This document shows positions 1-6,239 of a stretch of DNA of 7,327 bases, piece by piece (within the stretch, counting starts at the first letter, position 1; the number at the start of each line of letters is the position of its first letter). Both the position numbers and the translations under genes were made by a program. The notes beneath the pieces were generated by a model. The model worked only from the letters and a program-made list of their open reading frames with translations, made no database searches and was not told where the DNA came from. Source of the DNA: Gammaproteobacteria bacterium (GTDB lineage: Bacteria > Pseudomonadota > Gammaproteobacteria > Eutrophobiales > Eutrophobiaceae); assembly GCA_018676275.1 (NCBI GenBank), contig JABHFC010000282.1:1-7327 (forward strand). The letters run 5' to 3'.

Positions 1-412
1 AGAGGCGATGACAGAAGCGGCAGATCGTGATCTGATTGCCAAACAATATATCTCGAACTACGAAGATGTATATAAGCTTGGTTTGAATTGCCTGAGTGAG
101 TTTGATAAACGCTGGAATAGTGTAGAATGGGCGACAGTAGCTTGCTATCTTACATATATGGCAAGTTTTCCGGATTCTCATATCCGGCGTAAGTTTGGCG
201 ATGAAATTGCCAGACAAGTGCAAAAAAGAGCTGTTTCTGTAATGGAGCAGTTCAAAAATAATAATAATCCGGCGAAGTCGAAGTCAAGTTTGCTGGAATA
301 TGATAAGGAACTGAAAGACTCAAACATTAATCCGGGTACTTCTGCCGATTTGACGGCAGCTAGTTTGCTCTTGTATGGATTAACTACAAAACAGAATTTA
401 AAGTCTGGTTGA
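1..412 (+). CDS. CitG/MdcB-like protein (triphosphoribosyl-dephospho-CoA synthase family), C-terminal part
   Basis: The reading frame is open to the left edge, so this is the 3' part of a longer gene (about 136 residues visible, against roughly 280-300 for the family). The ATG at 8 is probably internal. Two family signatures are visible: a DSHIRRKFG stretch near residue 59, which resembles the conserved D-x-x-x-x-R-x-G region of CitG/MdcB, and NPGTSADLTAA near residue 110, the glycine-serine-alanine-aspartate motif near the C-terminus. CitG itself transfers a triphosphoribosyl group from ATP to dephospho-CoA, releasing adenine. No citrate or malonate decarboxylase gene is nearby; instead the gene precedes fae, as CitG-like genes do in H4MPT cofactor clusters. 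I infer a phosphoribosyl-transfer step in cofactor synthesis, which is not proven. The family call is fairly sure; the substrate is unknown. Confidence 0.8.
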   Translation, partial: EAMTEAADRDLIAKQYISNYEDVYKLGLNCLSEFDKRWNSVEWATVACYLTYMASFPDSHIRRKFGDEIARQVQKRAVSVMEQFKNNNNPAKSKSSLLEYDKELKDSNINPGTSADLTAASLLLYGLTTKQNLKSG

Positions 413-509
413 TATAAATACCGGCTTGGATCGGTGCAAGATATTCTGGTATCGATTACAAATTTGCAAGTCAACAGAGAGATGCTCTGGAGATTAGCGA
501 CTTACGGGG

Positions 510-548
510 GCTATTCCGCTTGTCGAATTATTAAGACAGGAAAATAGC
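510..548 (+). promoter_or_regulatory. Candidate hairpin in the fae leader
   Basis: Bases 510-515 (gctatt) pair with 543-548 (aatagc). After a small internal loop, 519-524 pairs with 535-540 (six pairs, one G-U), leaving a 10-base loop. The structure ends 26 bases before the fae ribosome binding site. It could protect the 5' end of a highly expressed mRNA or be regulatory. No U-run follows, so it is not an intrinsic terminator. I found no convincing -35/-10 pair between 413 and 575, so the fae promoter is not located. Confidence 0.35.
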
Positions 549-574
549 GATTCTACATCTTTAGAAATTATTTT

Positions 575-581
575 GGAGGAG
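575..581 (+). promoter_or_regulatory. Strong ribosome binding site of fae
   Basis: The sequence ggaggag lies 8 bases before the ATG at 590. It is an almost perfect Shine-Dalgarno sequence, far stronger than those of the cofactor genes downstream. This fixes the fae start and fits the very high expression typical of Fae. Confidence 0.85.
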
Positions 582-589
582 ATTTAAAA

Positions 590-1102
590 ATGGCAGTGAT
601 AGATAAAGTAATGGTTGGCGAAGCATTGGTTGGTGATGGTAACGAGGTCTCACATATCGATTTGATCATGGGGCCACGTGGCAGTGCTGCAGAAACAGCA
701 TTTTGTAATGCAATAACCAATAATAAAGACGGTTTCAGTACTTTGCTGGCAGTTGTATCACCGAACCTGGCTTGTAAGCCAAACACTATCATGTTCAACA
801 AAGTGACAATCAAGGGCGCAACTCAGGCCGTTCAAATGTTTGGTCCTGCACAACGCGCTGTATCCATGGCAGTCATGGATTGTGTTGAAGATGGCACCAT
901 TCCTGCGGACGAAGCTGACGACATCTTTATTGCTGTCGGTGTTTTCATTCACTGGTTGGCAGAAGACGATGCAAAGATCCAGGATTACAACTATGAAGCA
1001 GTTAAGTTGTCAATCAAACGAGCAGTAGCTGGTGAACCAAAAGCATCCGAAGTACTGAGTAAGCGCGGCGCAGCGGACCATCCGTTTCAGGCTCACTCTT
1101 AA
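590..1102 (+). CDS. fae: Formaldehyde-activating enzyme (Fae)
   Basis: Fae is a cytoplasmic enzyme that condenses formaldehyde with tetrahydromethanopterin to give methylene-H4MPT, speeding up a reaction that is otherwise slow and detoxifying formaldehyde. The 170-residue product has the same length as the Methylobacterium enzyme as I remember it and aligns with it throughout. The signature GEALVGDGNEVSHIDLI covers residues 10-26 and includes the conserved histidine (H22) associated with catalysis. Further family blocks are GPRGSAAETAF (28-38), KPNTIMFNKVTI (63-74), QAVQMFGPAQ (79-88) and FIHWLAEDDAKIQDYNYEA near 119-137. The start is set by a strong ribosome binding site and an intrinsic terminator follows, so the gene can end its own transcript. 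It lies between a CitG-like gene and a repeat region. This is one of the best-supported calls in the window. Confidence 0.98.
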   Translation: MAVIDKVMVGEALVGDGNEVSHIDLIMGPRGSAAETAFCNAITNNKDGFSTLLAVVSPNLACKPNTIMFNKVTIKGATQAVQMFGPAQRAVSMAVMDCVEDGTIPADEADDIFIAVGVFIHWLAEDDAKIQDYNYEAVKLSIKRAVAGEPKASEVLSKRGAADHPFQAHS

Positions 1103-1145
1103 GCTTTACCCGACCCGCAAGGGTTTGCAGCACAGCAACAACACA

Positions 1146-1168
1146 CCCGGCTTCGGCCGGGTTTTTTT
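1146..1168 (+). terminator. Intrinsic terminator of fae
   Basis: A 6-bp perfect GC-rich stem (cccggc at 1146-1151 with gccggg at 1156-1161) closes a UUCG tetraloop and is followed by seven T. It begins 43 bases after the fae stop codon. It ends the fae transcript before the repeat region and the convergent HisA-like gene. Confidence 0.93.
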
Positions 1169-1170
1169 GC

Positions 1171-1233
1171 CTACAGGGATGTAGGTATGTCGTGAGAGGA
1201 CAGGAGTCCGAAGCGACGGCCCGATGTAGGTCA
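1171..1233. repeat. Intergenic repeat, copy 1 (short form)
   Basis: This 63-base element contains three modules found again at 1313-1429. Module 1 is ctacagggatgtagg (1171-1185), itself a small ctac/gtag hairpin. Module 2 is tgtcgtgagaggacagga (1188-1205). Module 3 (1202-1233) starts with aggagtccgaagcgac and ends in gtaggtca. Nested inverted repeats are present: ctac 1171-1174 with gtag 1226-1229, gtcg 1189-1192 with cgac 1214-1217, and ggac 1198-1201 with gtcc 1206-1209. It lies directly after the fae terminator and looks like a REP-like palindromic intergenic element. I do not recognise a named family. Confidence 0.8.
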
Positions 1234-1311
1234 GAAAATCTGTTCCAGACATTTTCTAAGCGCTTACGTACCGTTGTATATCTATTGAATGGCAAGTTAT
1301 CCATGTAAGCG
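1233..1311. other. Spacer between repeat copies, with inverted repeats
   Basis: No gene is seen here. Bases 1233-1242 (agaaaat plus ctg) pair with 1246-1257 (cag, a two-base bulge, then attttct). Further on, cgcttac (1261-1267) pairs with gtaagcg (1305-1311) across a 37-base loop, extendable by two pairs including one G-U. These palindromes may be more modules of the same mobile or structured element. Confidence 0.45.
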
Positions 1312-1312
1312 A

Positions 1313-1330
1313 TGTCACGAGAGGACACGA
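1313..1330. repeat. Isolated second copy of repeat module 2
   Basis: The sequence tgtcacgagaggacacga matches 1188-1205 at 15 of 18 positions. Here it lies before module 1 rather than after it, so the module order differs between the two repeat copies. Confidence 0.6.
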
Positions 1331-1429
1331 CTACAGGGAAGTAGGAGGTAGAGAACGTCGGGAAGCGCGTAGCCTGCCCTTGGGGTACATGTTCTCGAGG
1401 AGTCCGAAGCGACGGCCCGGAGTAGGTCA
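1331..1429. repeat. Intergenic repeat, copy 2 (long form)
   Basis: Module 1 recurs as ctacagggaagtagg (1331-1345, one mismatch to copy 1). Module 3 recurs at 1398-1429, identical to 1202-1233 except for the two bases before gtaggtca. Between them lies a 52-base insert absent from copy 1, with an inverted repeat gagaac (1351-1356) / gttctc (1391-1396). The last three bases, tca at 1427-1429, are the complement of the TGA stop codon of the HisA-like gene on the minus strand, so repeat and gene overlap by exactly the stop codon. Confidence 0.8.
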
Positions 1430-2125
1430 AAATGAAGTAGTCGAATACTTATGCAGGGCTTCACTGCTTATTCGTCCCTGATGTAGAGCTGTAGCCATTA
1501 GAACTCCTGAGACACCAATATTCTGTAACTTCTTTAAATCATCATCATCACGTACACCGCCCGCAACATAGAGTCGCTTGTTTACACTTATTGATTTTAT
1601 TTGATTTAGTAGAGTTATATCGGGGCCTTGGTTAGTGCCAACGCGATTTAAGGACATGATAATAATGTCATCGGGCCAGCCAACAACATTCTCAATAATT
1701 TCCGGCTCACCAATAAATCCGTTGGTTAGGAAATCCAGTGATAAAATGGAATCTGCTCCTGTTCTTTGCTGATGCAACTGTTGTTGATTAATGCCAGTTT
1801 CGGAGCCAATGACATGGCGAAGTCGGGAAGCTGGAAGAATATCCTGGTACGCGTACTTCCCCGAATCGAGCCAAAAGCAAACATCTGGATATAGCTTTAA
1901 CAATTCGTCTATTATCGCGTTATTGTTACCTTCATTTTTGATAGCATTCAGATCAGCAATATATACCGTAGTGAATGGATGCAGAGATAACATTGCCTTA
2001 AGTATTAGAACAGGTTCGGAACCATGACAGAGTGGGGTGCTGATATTCGGATAGGACTCACGTTGTCCGGCACGAGCATGGACAACGTTGCCAGCGTAAA
2101 GATCAATGACGGGAATAATTAGCAT
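1427..2125 (-). CDS. HisA-like TIM-barrel protein of the H4MPT cofactor cluster
   Basis: The 232-residue product is a HisA/HisF-fold (beta/alpha)8 barrel. It opens with MLIIPVIDLY, where D8 matches the first catalytic aspartate of HisA. SLDF (129-132) carries a matching second aspartate, D131. VAGGVRDDDDL (187-197) and GVSGVLMATALH (204-215) match the two phosphate-binding loops. True HisA isomerises the histidine intermediate ProFAR, but no his gene is present. HisA-related proteins of unassigned role occur in methanogens and in H4MPT-using bacteria, so a related sugar-phosphate isomerisation in cofactor synthesis is likely. Both catalytic aspartates appear kept, which argues for an active enzyme. 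No clear ribosome binding site precedes the start, which is chosen because the first strand begins there in the family. The stop codon falls in repeat copy 2. Fold sure, function open. Confidence 0.82.
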   Translation of the reverse strand: MLIIPVIDLYAGNVVHARAGQRESYPNISTPLCHGSEPVLILKAMLSLHPFTTVYIADLNAIKNEGNNNAIIDELLKLYPDVCFWLDSGKYAYQDILPASRLRHVIGSETGINQQQLHQQRTGADSILSLDFLTNGFIGEPEIIENVVGWPDDIIIMSLNRVGTNQGPDITLLNQIKSISVNKRLYVAGGVRDDDDLKKLQNIGVSGVLMATALHQGRISSEALHKYSTTSF

Positions 2126-2152
2126 TTCGATTTCGACAACATAAGATAAAAA
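2126..2152. promoter_or_regulatory. 27-base divergent intergenic region
   Basis: The HisA-like gene and the mfnD-like gene start back to back with only 27 AT-rich bases between them, including a tandem tttcga-type repeat (2126-2136). Any sigma-70 promoters must overlap the coding sequence of the opposite gene. I see no convincing -35/-10 pair and only weak ribosome binding sites (aaga-like for mfnD). The face-to-face arrangement suggests shared regulation. Confidence 0.4.
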
Positions 2153-3154
2153 ATGAAACGTATATTTGTCTGTGAGTTTATCACTTGTGGTGGTTTGCGT
2201 GACAGTGAGTTAACAAGCCCACTGTTTGCAGATGCAGAACTTATGTATCAGGCTTTGTTGGCGGATCTAAGGAAAATTGAATACCTCGAAATTATTACTA
2301 CCAGAGACGATCGTCTGATTCCGGTTAGTGAATCTGTTGCAAATATTGAAAATAGCGATGATCCCTGGCAGATATGGAAAAACTGTATGGAAACGGCGGA
2401 TCTGGCCTGGATTATCGCCCCTGAATCTGATGGAATTTTGTTAAAGCTGAATAAGATGGCACGAGCGAGCGCTTGTGAAGTAATTGGCTGTGACGATGAT
2501 GCCGTCACATTGACAACAAGCAAATATGCAACCAACCAATATCTGAACGAACTTGGTATTCCTGCACTGGAAAGTAAAAGACTAAGTGATGAAACAATAA
2601 AAAGTGATAAAGGATGGATAGTAAAACGAGATGACGGAGCAGGTAGTGATGATTGTCACTTTTTCCAGAACATCGAGGAATATTCTCTATGGGAAAAACA
2701 AGTCGATAATAAAAATAAATATATTCAACAAAGCTACGTGGAAGGAATTGCTGCAAGCATGTCTGTTTTGTATGGCATTAAGGAAACGGTATTACTATCC
2801 TGTAACAAACAGCTTGTCAGAATAGATTCTGACAAGCTGTTTGTAGAAAAAATTATCTTAAATGATTTGCACGCACATCAGAGACAATTGCAAGTATTGG
2901 CAAATAAGATCGGTAATGCTATTCCCGGTTTGCGCGCTTATGTGGGTATTGATTTGATACTTACCAGTGCGGGACCGCTTGTGCTCGAAATTAATCCACG
3001 ACTGACCACTTCCTACGTGGGTTTATCGGGCATGCTAAAAAAGAATCTCGCCGAAGTAATCCTGCTTTCTCAACATATCATTAATACAGATTCGTACAAG
3101 AGATCTCCTTATACCTCACAACAAAGACTGGATATAGATAATGTCTGCGCTTAA
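2153..3154 (+). CDS. mfnD: ATP-grasp ligase, MfnD-like (methylofuran glutamate ligation)
   Basis: The 333-residue product is an ATP-grasp ligase. The N-terminal FVCEFITCGGL (5-15) is typical of the cofactor-cluster members. TSKYATNQYL (122-131) leads into the ATP-grasp domain. VKRDDGAGSDD (157-167) is the nucleotide-binding loop, YVEGIAASMSVLYG (195-208) the hinge strand, and LEINPRLTTSYVGLSG (278-293) supplies the Mg-binding Glu-x-Asn. In archaea MfnD joins glutamate to tyramine in methanofuran synthesis. Bacterial methylofuran contains tyrosine and a polyglutamate chain, so the substrate here may differ. The stop codon overlaps the start of the next gene by 14 bases, showing translational coupling. 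Residues 218-230 are encoded by a striking 40-base palindrome (2805-2844). ATP-grasp is sure; the exact ligation is inferred. Confidence 0.85.
   Translation: MKRIFVCEFITCGGLRDSELTSPLFADAELMYQALLADLRKIEYLEIITTRDDRLIPVSESVANIENSDDPWQIWKNCMETADLAWIIAPESDGILLKLNKMARASACEVIGCDDDAVTLTTSKYATNQYLNELGIPALESKRLSDETIKSDKGWIVKRDDGAGSDDCHFFQNIEEYSLWEKQVDNKNKYIQQSYVEGIAASMSVLYGIKETVLLSCNKQLVRIDSDKLFVEKIILNDLHAHQRQLQVLANKIGNAIPGLRAYVGIDLILTSAGPLVLEINPRLTTSYVGLSGMLKKNLAEVILLSQHIINTDSYKRSPYTSQQRLDIDNVCA
2805..2844. repeat. Perfect 19-bp inverted repeat inside the mfnD-like gene
   Basis: The left arm acaaacagcttgtcagaat (2805-2823) is the exact reverse complement of 2826-2844, with only two bases (ag) between them. 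The RNA would form a long hairpin in mid-gene, or the DNA a cruciform. No U-run follows, so it is not an intrinsic terminator. The protein reading frame passes through it undisturbed (NKQLVRIDSDKLF). Confidence 0.9.
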
Positions 3155-4187
3155 CTATGTAGGTTGGGATATTGGTGGTGCTCATCTGAAAATGGCAAGA
3201 ATTGCAGGAAACGGCAAAGTATTGGCGGTTGAACAACACGCAACACCTTTATGGCAAGGCCTGAATTGTCTTGAACACTCTTTAATGGATGTGAAATCAA
3301 GATTGAGTACTGAACCTCTAATACACTCAATCACCACGACAGGTGAATTAGCTGATATTTTTCAAAACAGAGCGGAAGGCGTTAATGCCTTACTAACAGG
3401 ATTTTGCAACCTTTTTAGAGAGGAAGATGTAAGAGTATATGCGGGTGTAGCTGGACTGATATCAATAATTGAAGCAAGTAATCAGCACCAACAAGTTGCT
3501 TCAGCAAACTGGCACGCGAGCGCCAGTTTTATTGCCAATGAGCAAACGGATGGAATATTTATCGATATCGGCAGTAGCACGACAGATATCATTCCATTTC
3601 AATCAGGAAAACTATGTAATCGTGGCTTTAGTGATCAGGAACGTATGCGGAGTGATGAGCTGCTTTATACAGGTATAGTTCGTACACCCATGATGGCCGT
3701 CGTTAGTAAGGTGCCATTTGCCGGAGAATGGCAATCTATTGCGGCAGAACATTTCGCCAGTATGTCAGATGTATATCGAATTACTGGAGAGTTAGATGAG
3801 TCTCATGATTTGATGCCAGCTGCTGATAATGGCGAAAAACAGATAAGCGATAGCGTGAGACGAGTAGCTCGCATGCTGGGAAGAGATGCAGAAGATTTTT
3901 CGCAACTCGGGCACTATAAGGACTTGGCCCGTTATGTCGCAGAAGAACAGGAAAATAAGATTAGTCAGGCACTGCAAAGAGTAATATCTGACAATCCAGC
4001 ACTAGCGCATGCGACTCTAATTGGTGCCGGAACAGGTCGGTTTTTAGTGGCTAAGTTAGCTACAAGACATGGGCTTGAATATGTTGACGTTGAACGATTA
4101 TTAGATGCGGAAAAAGGGCAGCAATCAAAAGCAGCGGATTGTGTGACAGCAGTTTCTGTGGCGCAATTGAGGAGAATGCAGGGATGA
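3141..4187 (+). CDS. mfnF: MfnF-like protein (H4MPT-linked C1 transfer pathway protein, ASKHA fold)
   Basis: The 348-residue product belongs to the hydantoinase A/ASKHA-type family found with H4MPT genes. YVGWDIGGAHLK (6-17) is the first phosphate loop, TTTGELADIF (65-74) a family signature, IDIGSSTTDIIP (141-152) the second phosphate loop, LLYTGIVRTPM (174-184) a conserved block, and LIGAGTGRFLVAKLA (293-307) the adenosine-site glycine motif. In Methanocaldococcus, MfnF couples the aminomethylfuran diphosphate to the glutamyl-tyramine part, releasing diphosphate. The bacterial homologue should do the same with the tyrosine-based acceptor. It overlaps the upstream ligase by 14 bases and the downstream pabB by the four-base ATGA (4184-4187), so it is mid-operon. 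A weak ggat lies about 8 bases before the start. Family secure, precise substrates inferred. Confidence 0.87.
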   Translation: MSALNYVGWDIGGAHLKMARIAGNGKVLAVEQHATPLWQGLNCLEHSLMDVKSRLSTEPLIHSITTTGELADIFQNRAEGVNALLTGFCNLFREEDVRVYAGVAGLISIIEASNQHQQVASANWHASASFIANEQTDGIFIDIGSSTTDIIPFQSGKLCNRGFSDQERMRSDELLYTGIVRTPMMAVVSKVPFAGEWQSIAAEHFASMSDVYRITGELDESHDLMPAADNGEKQISDSVRRVARMLGRDAEDFSQLGHYKDLARYVAEEQENKISQALQRVISDNPALAHATLIGAGTGRFLVAKLATRHGLEYVDVERLLDAEKGQQSKAADCVTAVSVAQLRRMQG

Positions 4188-5569
4188 CCTCAAGGCTGAC
4201 CGAGATACCTTATCGACGTGATTCGTCTGAATTATTCAACCTGATTGCTAATGAACCCTGGAGCATTTTTCTCGATAGTGGTTATCCTAATATTGACAGG
4301 GGGCGCTACGACTTTATTTCCTCGCGTCCTTACAAAACACTTACGACCTATGGTAATGAGACCTTTATAGATGATGGTGAAAGTGTACGTTGTTCAGAAC
4401 AGGACCCATTTGAACTAATAAAATCTTCTCTCGGTAAGCATATACATAACCTCACAGATCTGCCTTTTTGCGGAGGAGCAATGGGATACTTTGCATATGA
4501 TCTTGGTCGCAGAATTGAGTCTTTACCAGACAGTACCAGGCAAGATGTCGTTATACCTGATATGGCAATTGGATTATACGACTGGGTCATAGTCGTAGAT
4601 CACCACAAAAGACAATCATGGTTGATCGGCCAGGATCGAGACATACGTACGGAACAGCAATGGACGCAGCTAAGCGATTTATTTCATTCAGAAGGGCATC
4701 AGCGAATGGAAAAATATACTGTCCATTCGAGTATTAAGGCAAATATGGATAAAAATGAATACGCAAACAATTTTAATAAAATAAAAAACTATATACGGGA
4801 AGGAGACTGTTACCAGGTTAATCTGGCACAACGATTTAGTGTCGATGTTCAGGGAGATCCCTGGGATATATATTTACAACTACGTAAAAACAATCCTGCA
4901 CCATTCGCAGCTTATTTTAATTCACCGGATGGAAGTATTTTGAGCTCCTCTCCTGAACGTTTTCTTAAAGTAAATAATGAAATAGTTGAAACAAAACCTA
5001 TAAAGGGGACGATTCGCCGCGGAACATATGCCAATGAAGACAAAGCTCTGGCGGAACAATTGCTGGAAAGCGAAAAAGATCGCGCAGAAAATCTGATGAT
5101 TGTAGATCTTATGCGCAACGATATTAGTAAAAATTGTGCAACTGGTTCAGTCGCTGTGCCGAAGTTATTTGCATTAGAAAGTTATGCAACCGTACATCAT
5201 CTTGTAAGTACTGTTACAGGACGATTGAAAAACGATCGGCAAGCACTGGATCTTTTGCGAGGCTGTTTCCCAGGCGGTTCTATTACCGGAGCTCCCAAGC
5301 TAAGAGCGATGGAGATCATTGAGGAATTGGAACCGCATCGACGAAATGTTTACTGTGGATCCCTGGGCTATATTGGTTACGACGGCAATATGGATTCCAA
5401 TATCGCAATTCGAACTCTTGTGTATCACAAGGACAAGGTTTATTGCTGGGCCGGAGGAGGCATCGTCGCTGATTCGAAAGTCGATTCCGAATACCAGGAA
5501 TGTTTTGAAAAAGCGGCAGCCATGTTGAAGTTGTTTCAAGGCAATAAGTCAGATGATGTGGGTCGTTAA
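4184..5569 (+). CDS. pabB: Aminodeoxychorismate synthase component I (PabB)
   Basis: PabB converts chorismate, with ammonia from a PabA glutaminase, to 4-amino-4-deoxychorismate, the precursor of p-aminobenzoate. The decisive motif is PIKGT (272-276): its lysine K274 forms the covalent intermediate in PabB, while anthranilate synthase TrpE has PIAGT. Other chorismate-binding blocks are GDCYQVNLAQRF (207-218), SSSPERF (254-260), ENLMIVDLMRND (302-313), FPGGSITGAPK (362-372) and WAGGGIVADS (422-431). The product has 461 residues. The start at 4184 is preferred over an upstream TTG at 4139 because it has gaggag at 4169-4174 and an ATGA overlap with mfnF. p-Aminobenzoate feeds both folate and the arylamine of H4MPT, so a copy inside this operon probably serves the C1 cofactor. 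No pabA or pabC is visible. Confidence 0.94.
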   Translation: MTSRLTEIPYRRDSSELFNLIANEPWSIFLDSGYPNIDRGRYDFISSRPYKTLTTYGNETFIDDGESVRCSEQDPFELIKSSLGKHIHNLTDLPFCGGAMGYFAYDLGRRIESLPDSTRQDVVIPDMAIGLYDWVIVVDHHKRQSWLIGQDRDIRTEQQWTQLSDLFHSEGHQRMEKYTVHSSIKANMDKNEYANNFNKIKNYIREGDCYQVNLAQRFSVDVQGDPWDIYLQLRKNNPAPFAAYFNSPDGSILSSSPERFLKVNNEIVETKPIKGTIRRGTYANEDKALAEQLLESEKDRAENLMIVDLMRNDISKNCATGSVAVPKLFALESYATVHHLVSTVTGRLKNDRQALDLLRGCFPGGSITGAPKLRAMEIIEELEPHRRNVYCGSLGYIGYDGNMDSNIAIRTLVYHKDKVYCWAGGGIVADSKVDSEYQECFEKAAAMLKLFQGNKSDDVGR

Positions 5570-6212
5570 AATTGGCGGAAGCTTACAGGAGTCGGATTGT
5601 TTAAGTGAGTGGTTGAACTGTTTAGTTGAATATGGTGCTGGCAGGGTAGTTATTGTTCCTGGTGGAGGTAAATATGCTGACGCAGTTCGAGAGGATCAAT
5701 TAAAGCATGGTTTCGATGATGTTAAAGCACACAAACTGGCTCTGCTGGCGATGGAACAATACGCACAATTATTGAACTCCATAGTGCCAGAACTTCAATG
5801 TGTGAGTGATTTGGATTCTATCAATAGCTGCTTGCGCAATAATCAAGTGCCTGTTTGGTTACCTTACAAAATGATAGTGGGAGAAAAGAAGATTCCTGCT
5901 AGTTGGGAAGCAGGCTCTGATGCATTAGCAATCTGGCTAGCGAAAAAAATAAATTCCAATGCTGTGATGCTGGTCAAGTCAGTTAATTTACCAGAACACT
6001 ATTCAGGCCTTGAAGAACTTGCCGGGCTTGGCCTAATTGACAAGTTTTCGACTGTTCTCCTGGAACAATCTAATCTTAGTCTTATCTGGATGCATAGAAA
6101 TGATTCCGAATTTCTGTCAGAAATACTCAATCAATCTCAGCAATCTGAAAATAGTGAGTTAATTTACGCCCCCGGGGCTTCATGCCCCGAAATAGAAATC
6201 AATGTTTCCTGA
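5553..6212 (+). CDS. mfnE: Amino-acid-kinase-family protein, MfnE-like
   Basis: The 219-residue product has the amino acid kinase fold. VVKIGGSL (4-11) is the N-terminal phosphate loop with its lysine, VIVPGGGKYAD (33-43) the second glycine loop, and SWEAGSDALAIWLA (117-130) the conserved ASDALA-like nucleotide site, followed by LVKSVN (140-145). In methanofuran synthesis MfnE phosphorylates aminomethylfuran-methyl phosphate to the diphosphate that MfnF uses, which fits the presence of mfnF two genes upstream. The gene overlaps the pabB end by 17 bases and has two adjacent ATG codons (5553 and 5556). With only a weak aagg upstream, either could be used, probably by translational coupling. It is the last gene of the operon. 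A 6-bp GC hairpin (cggggc 6173-6178 with gccccg 6184-6189) sits in the 3' coding end without a U-run. Uridylate or glutamate kinases are excluded by length and context. Confidence 0.82.
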   Translation: MMWVVKIGGSLQESDCLSEWLNCLVEYGAGRVVIVPGGGKYADAVREDQLKHGFDDVKAHKLALLAMEQYAQLLNSIVPELQCVSDLDSINSCLRNNQVPVWLPYKMIVGEKKIPASWEAGSDALAIWLAKKINSNAVMLVKSVNLPEHYSGLEELAGLGLIDKFSTVLLEQSNLSLIWMHRNDSEFLSEILNQSQQSENSELIYAPGASCPEIEINVS

Positions 6213-6239
6213 TAATTTTATTCGACGGCTGACACAAAT

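Noticed and set aside
413..575. Sigma-70 promoter for fae (for example TATAAA at 413-418 or TTGTCG at 520-525)
   Set aside because: No candidate has both a fair -35 and -10 at 16-18 base spacing, so I do not call one.
1171..1429. CRISPR array
   Set aside because: Only two copies with different internal lengths and shuffled modules; no regular spacers and no cas genes.
1014..1430. 138-codon minus-strand open frame through the repeat region
   Set aside because: It runs backwards through the end of fae, the fae terminator and both repeat copies, and its translation shows no family features.
3506..3529. Intragenic terminator-like hairpin in mfnF (aaactggc / gccagttt followed by T)
   Set aside because: An 8-bp stem, but the T-run is short and the gene continues intact with downstream genes overlapping; probably chance.
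4139..4183. Upstream TTG start for pabB giving 15 more residues
   Set aside because: The added residues lie inside the mfnF coding region and lack a good ribosome binding site. The ATG at 4184 has gaggag upstream and an ATGA overlap, and it gives motif positions matching E. coli PabB (K274).
4184..5569. Anthranilate synthase component I (TrpE) instead of PabB
   Set aside because: The active-site motif is PIKGT with the PabB lysine, not the TrpE PIAGT, and no trp genes are nearby.
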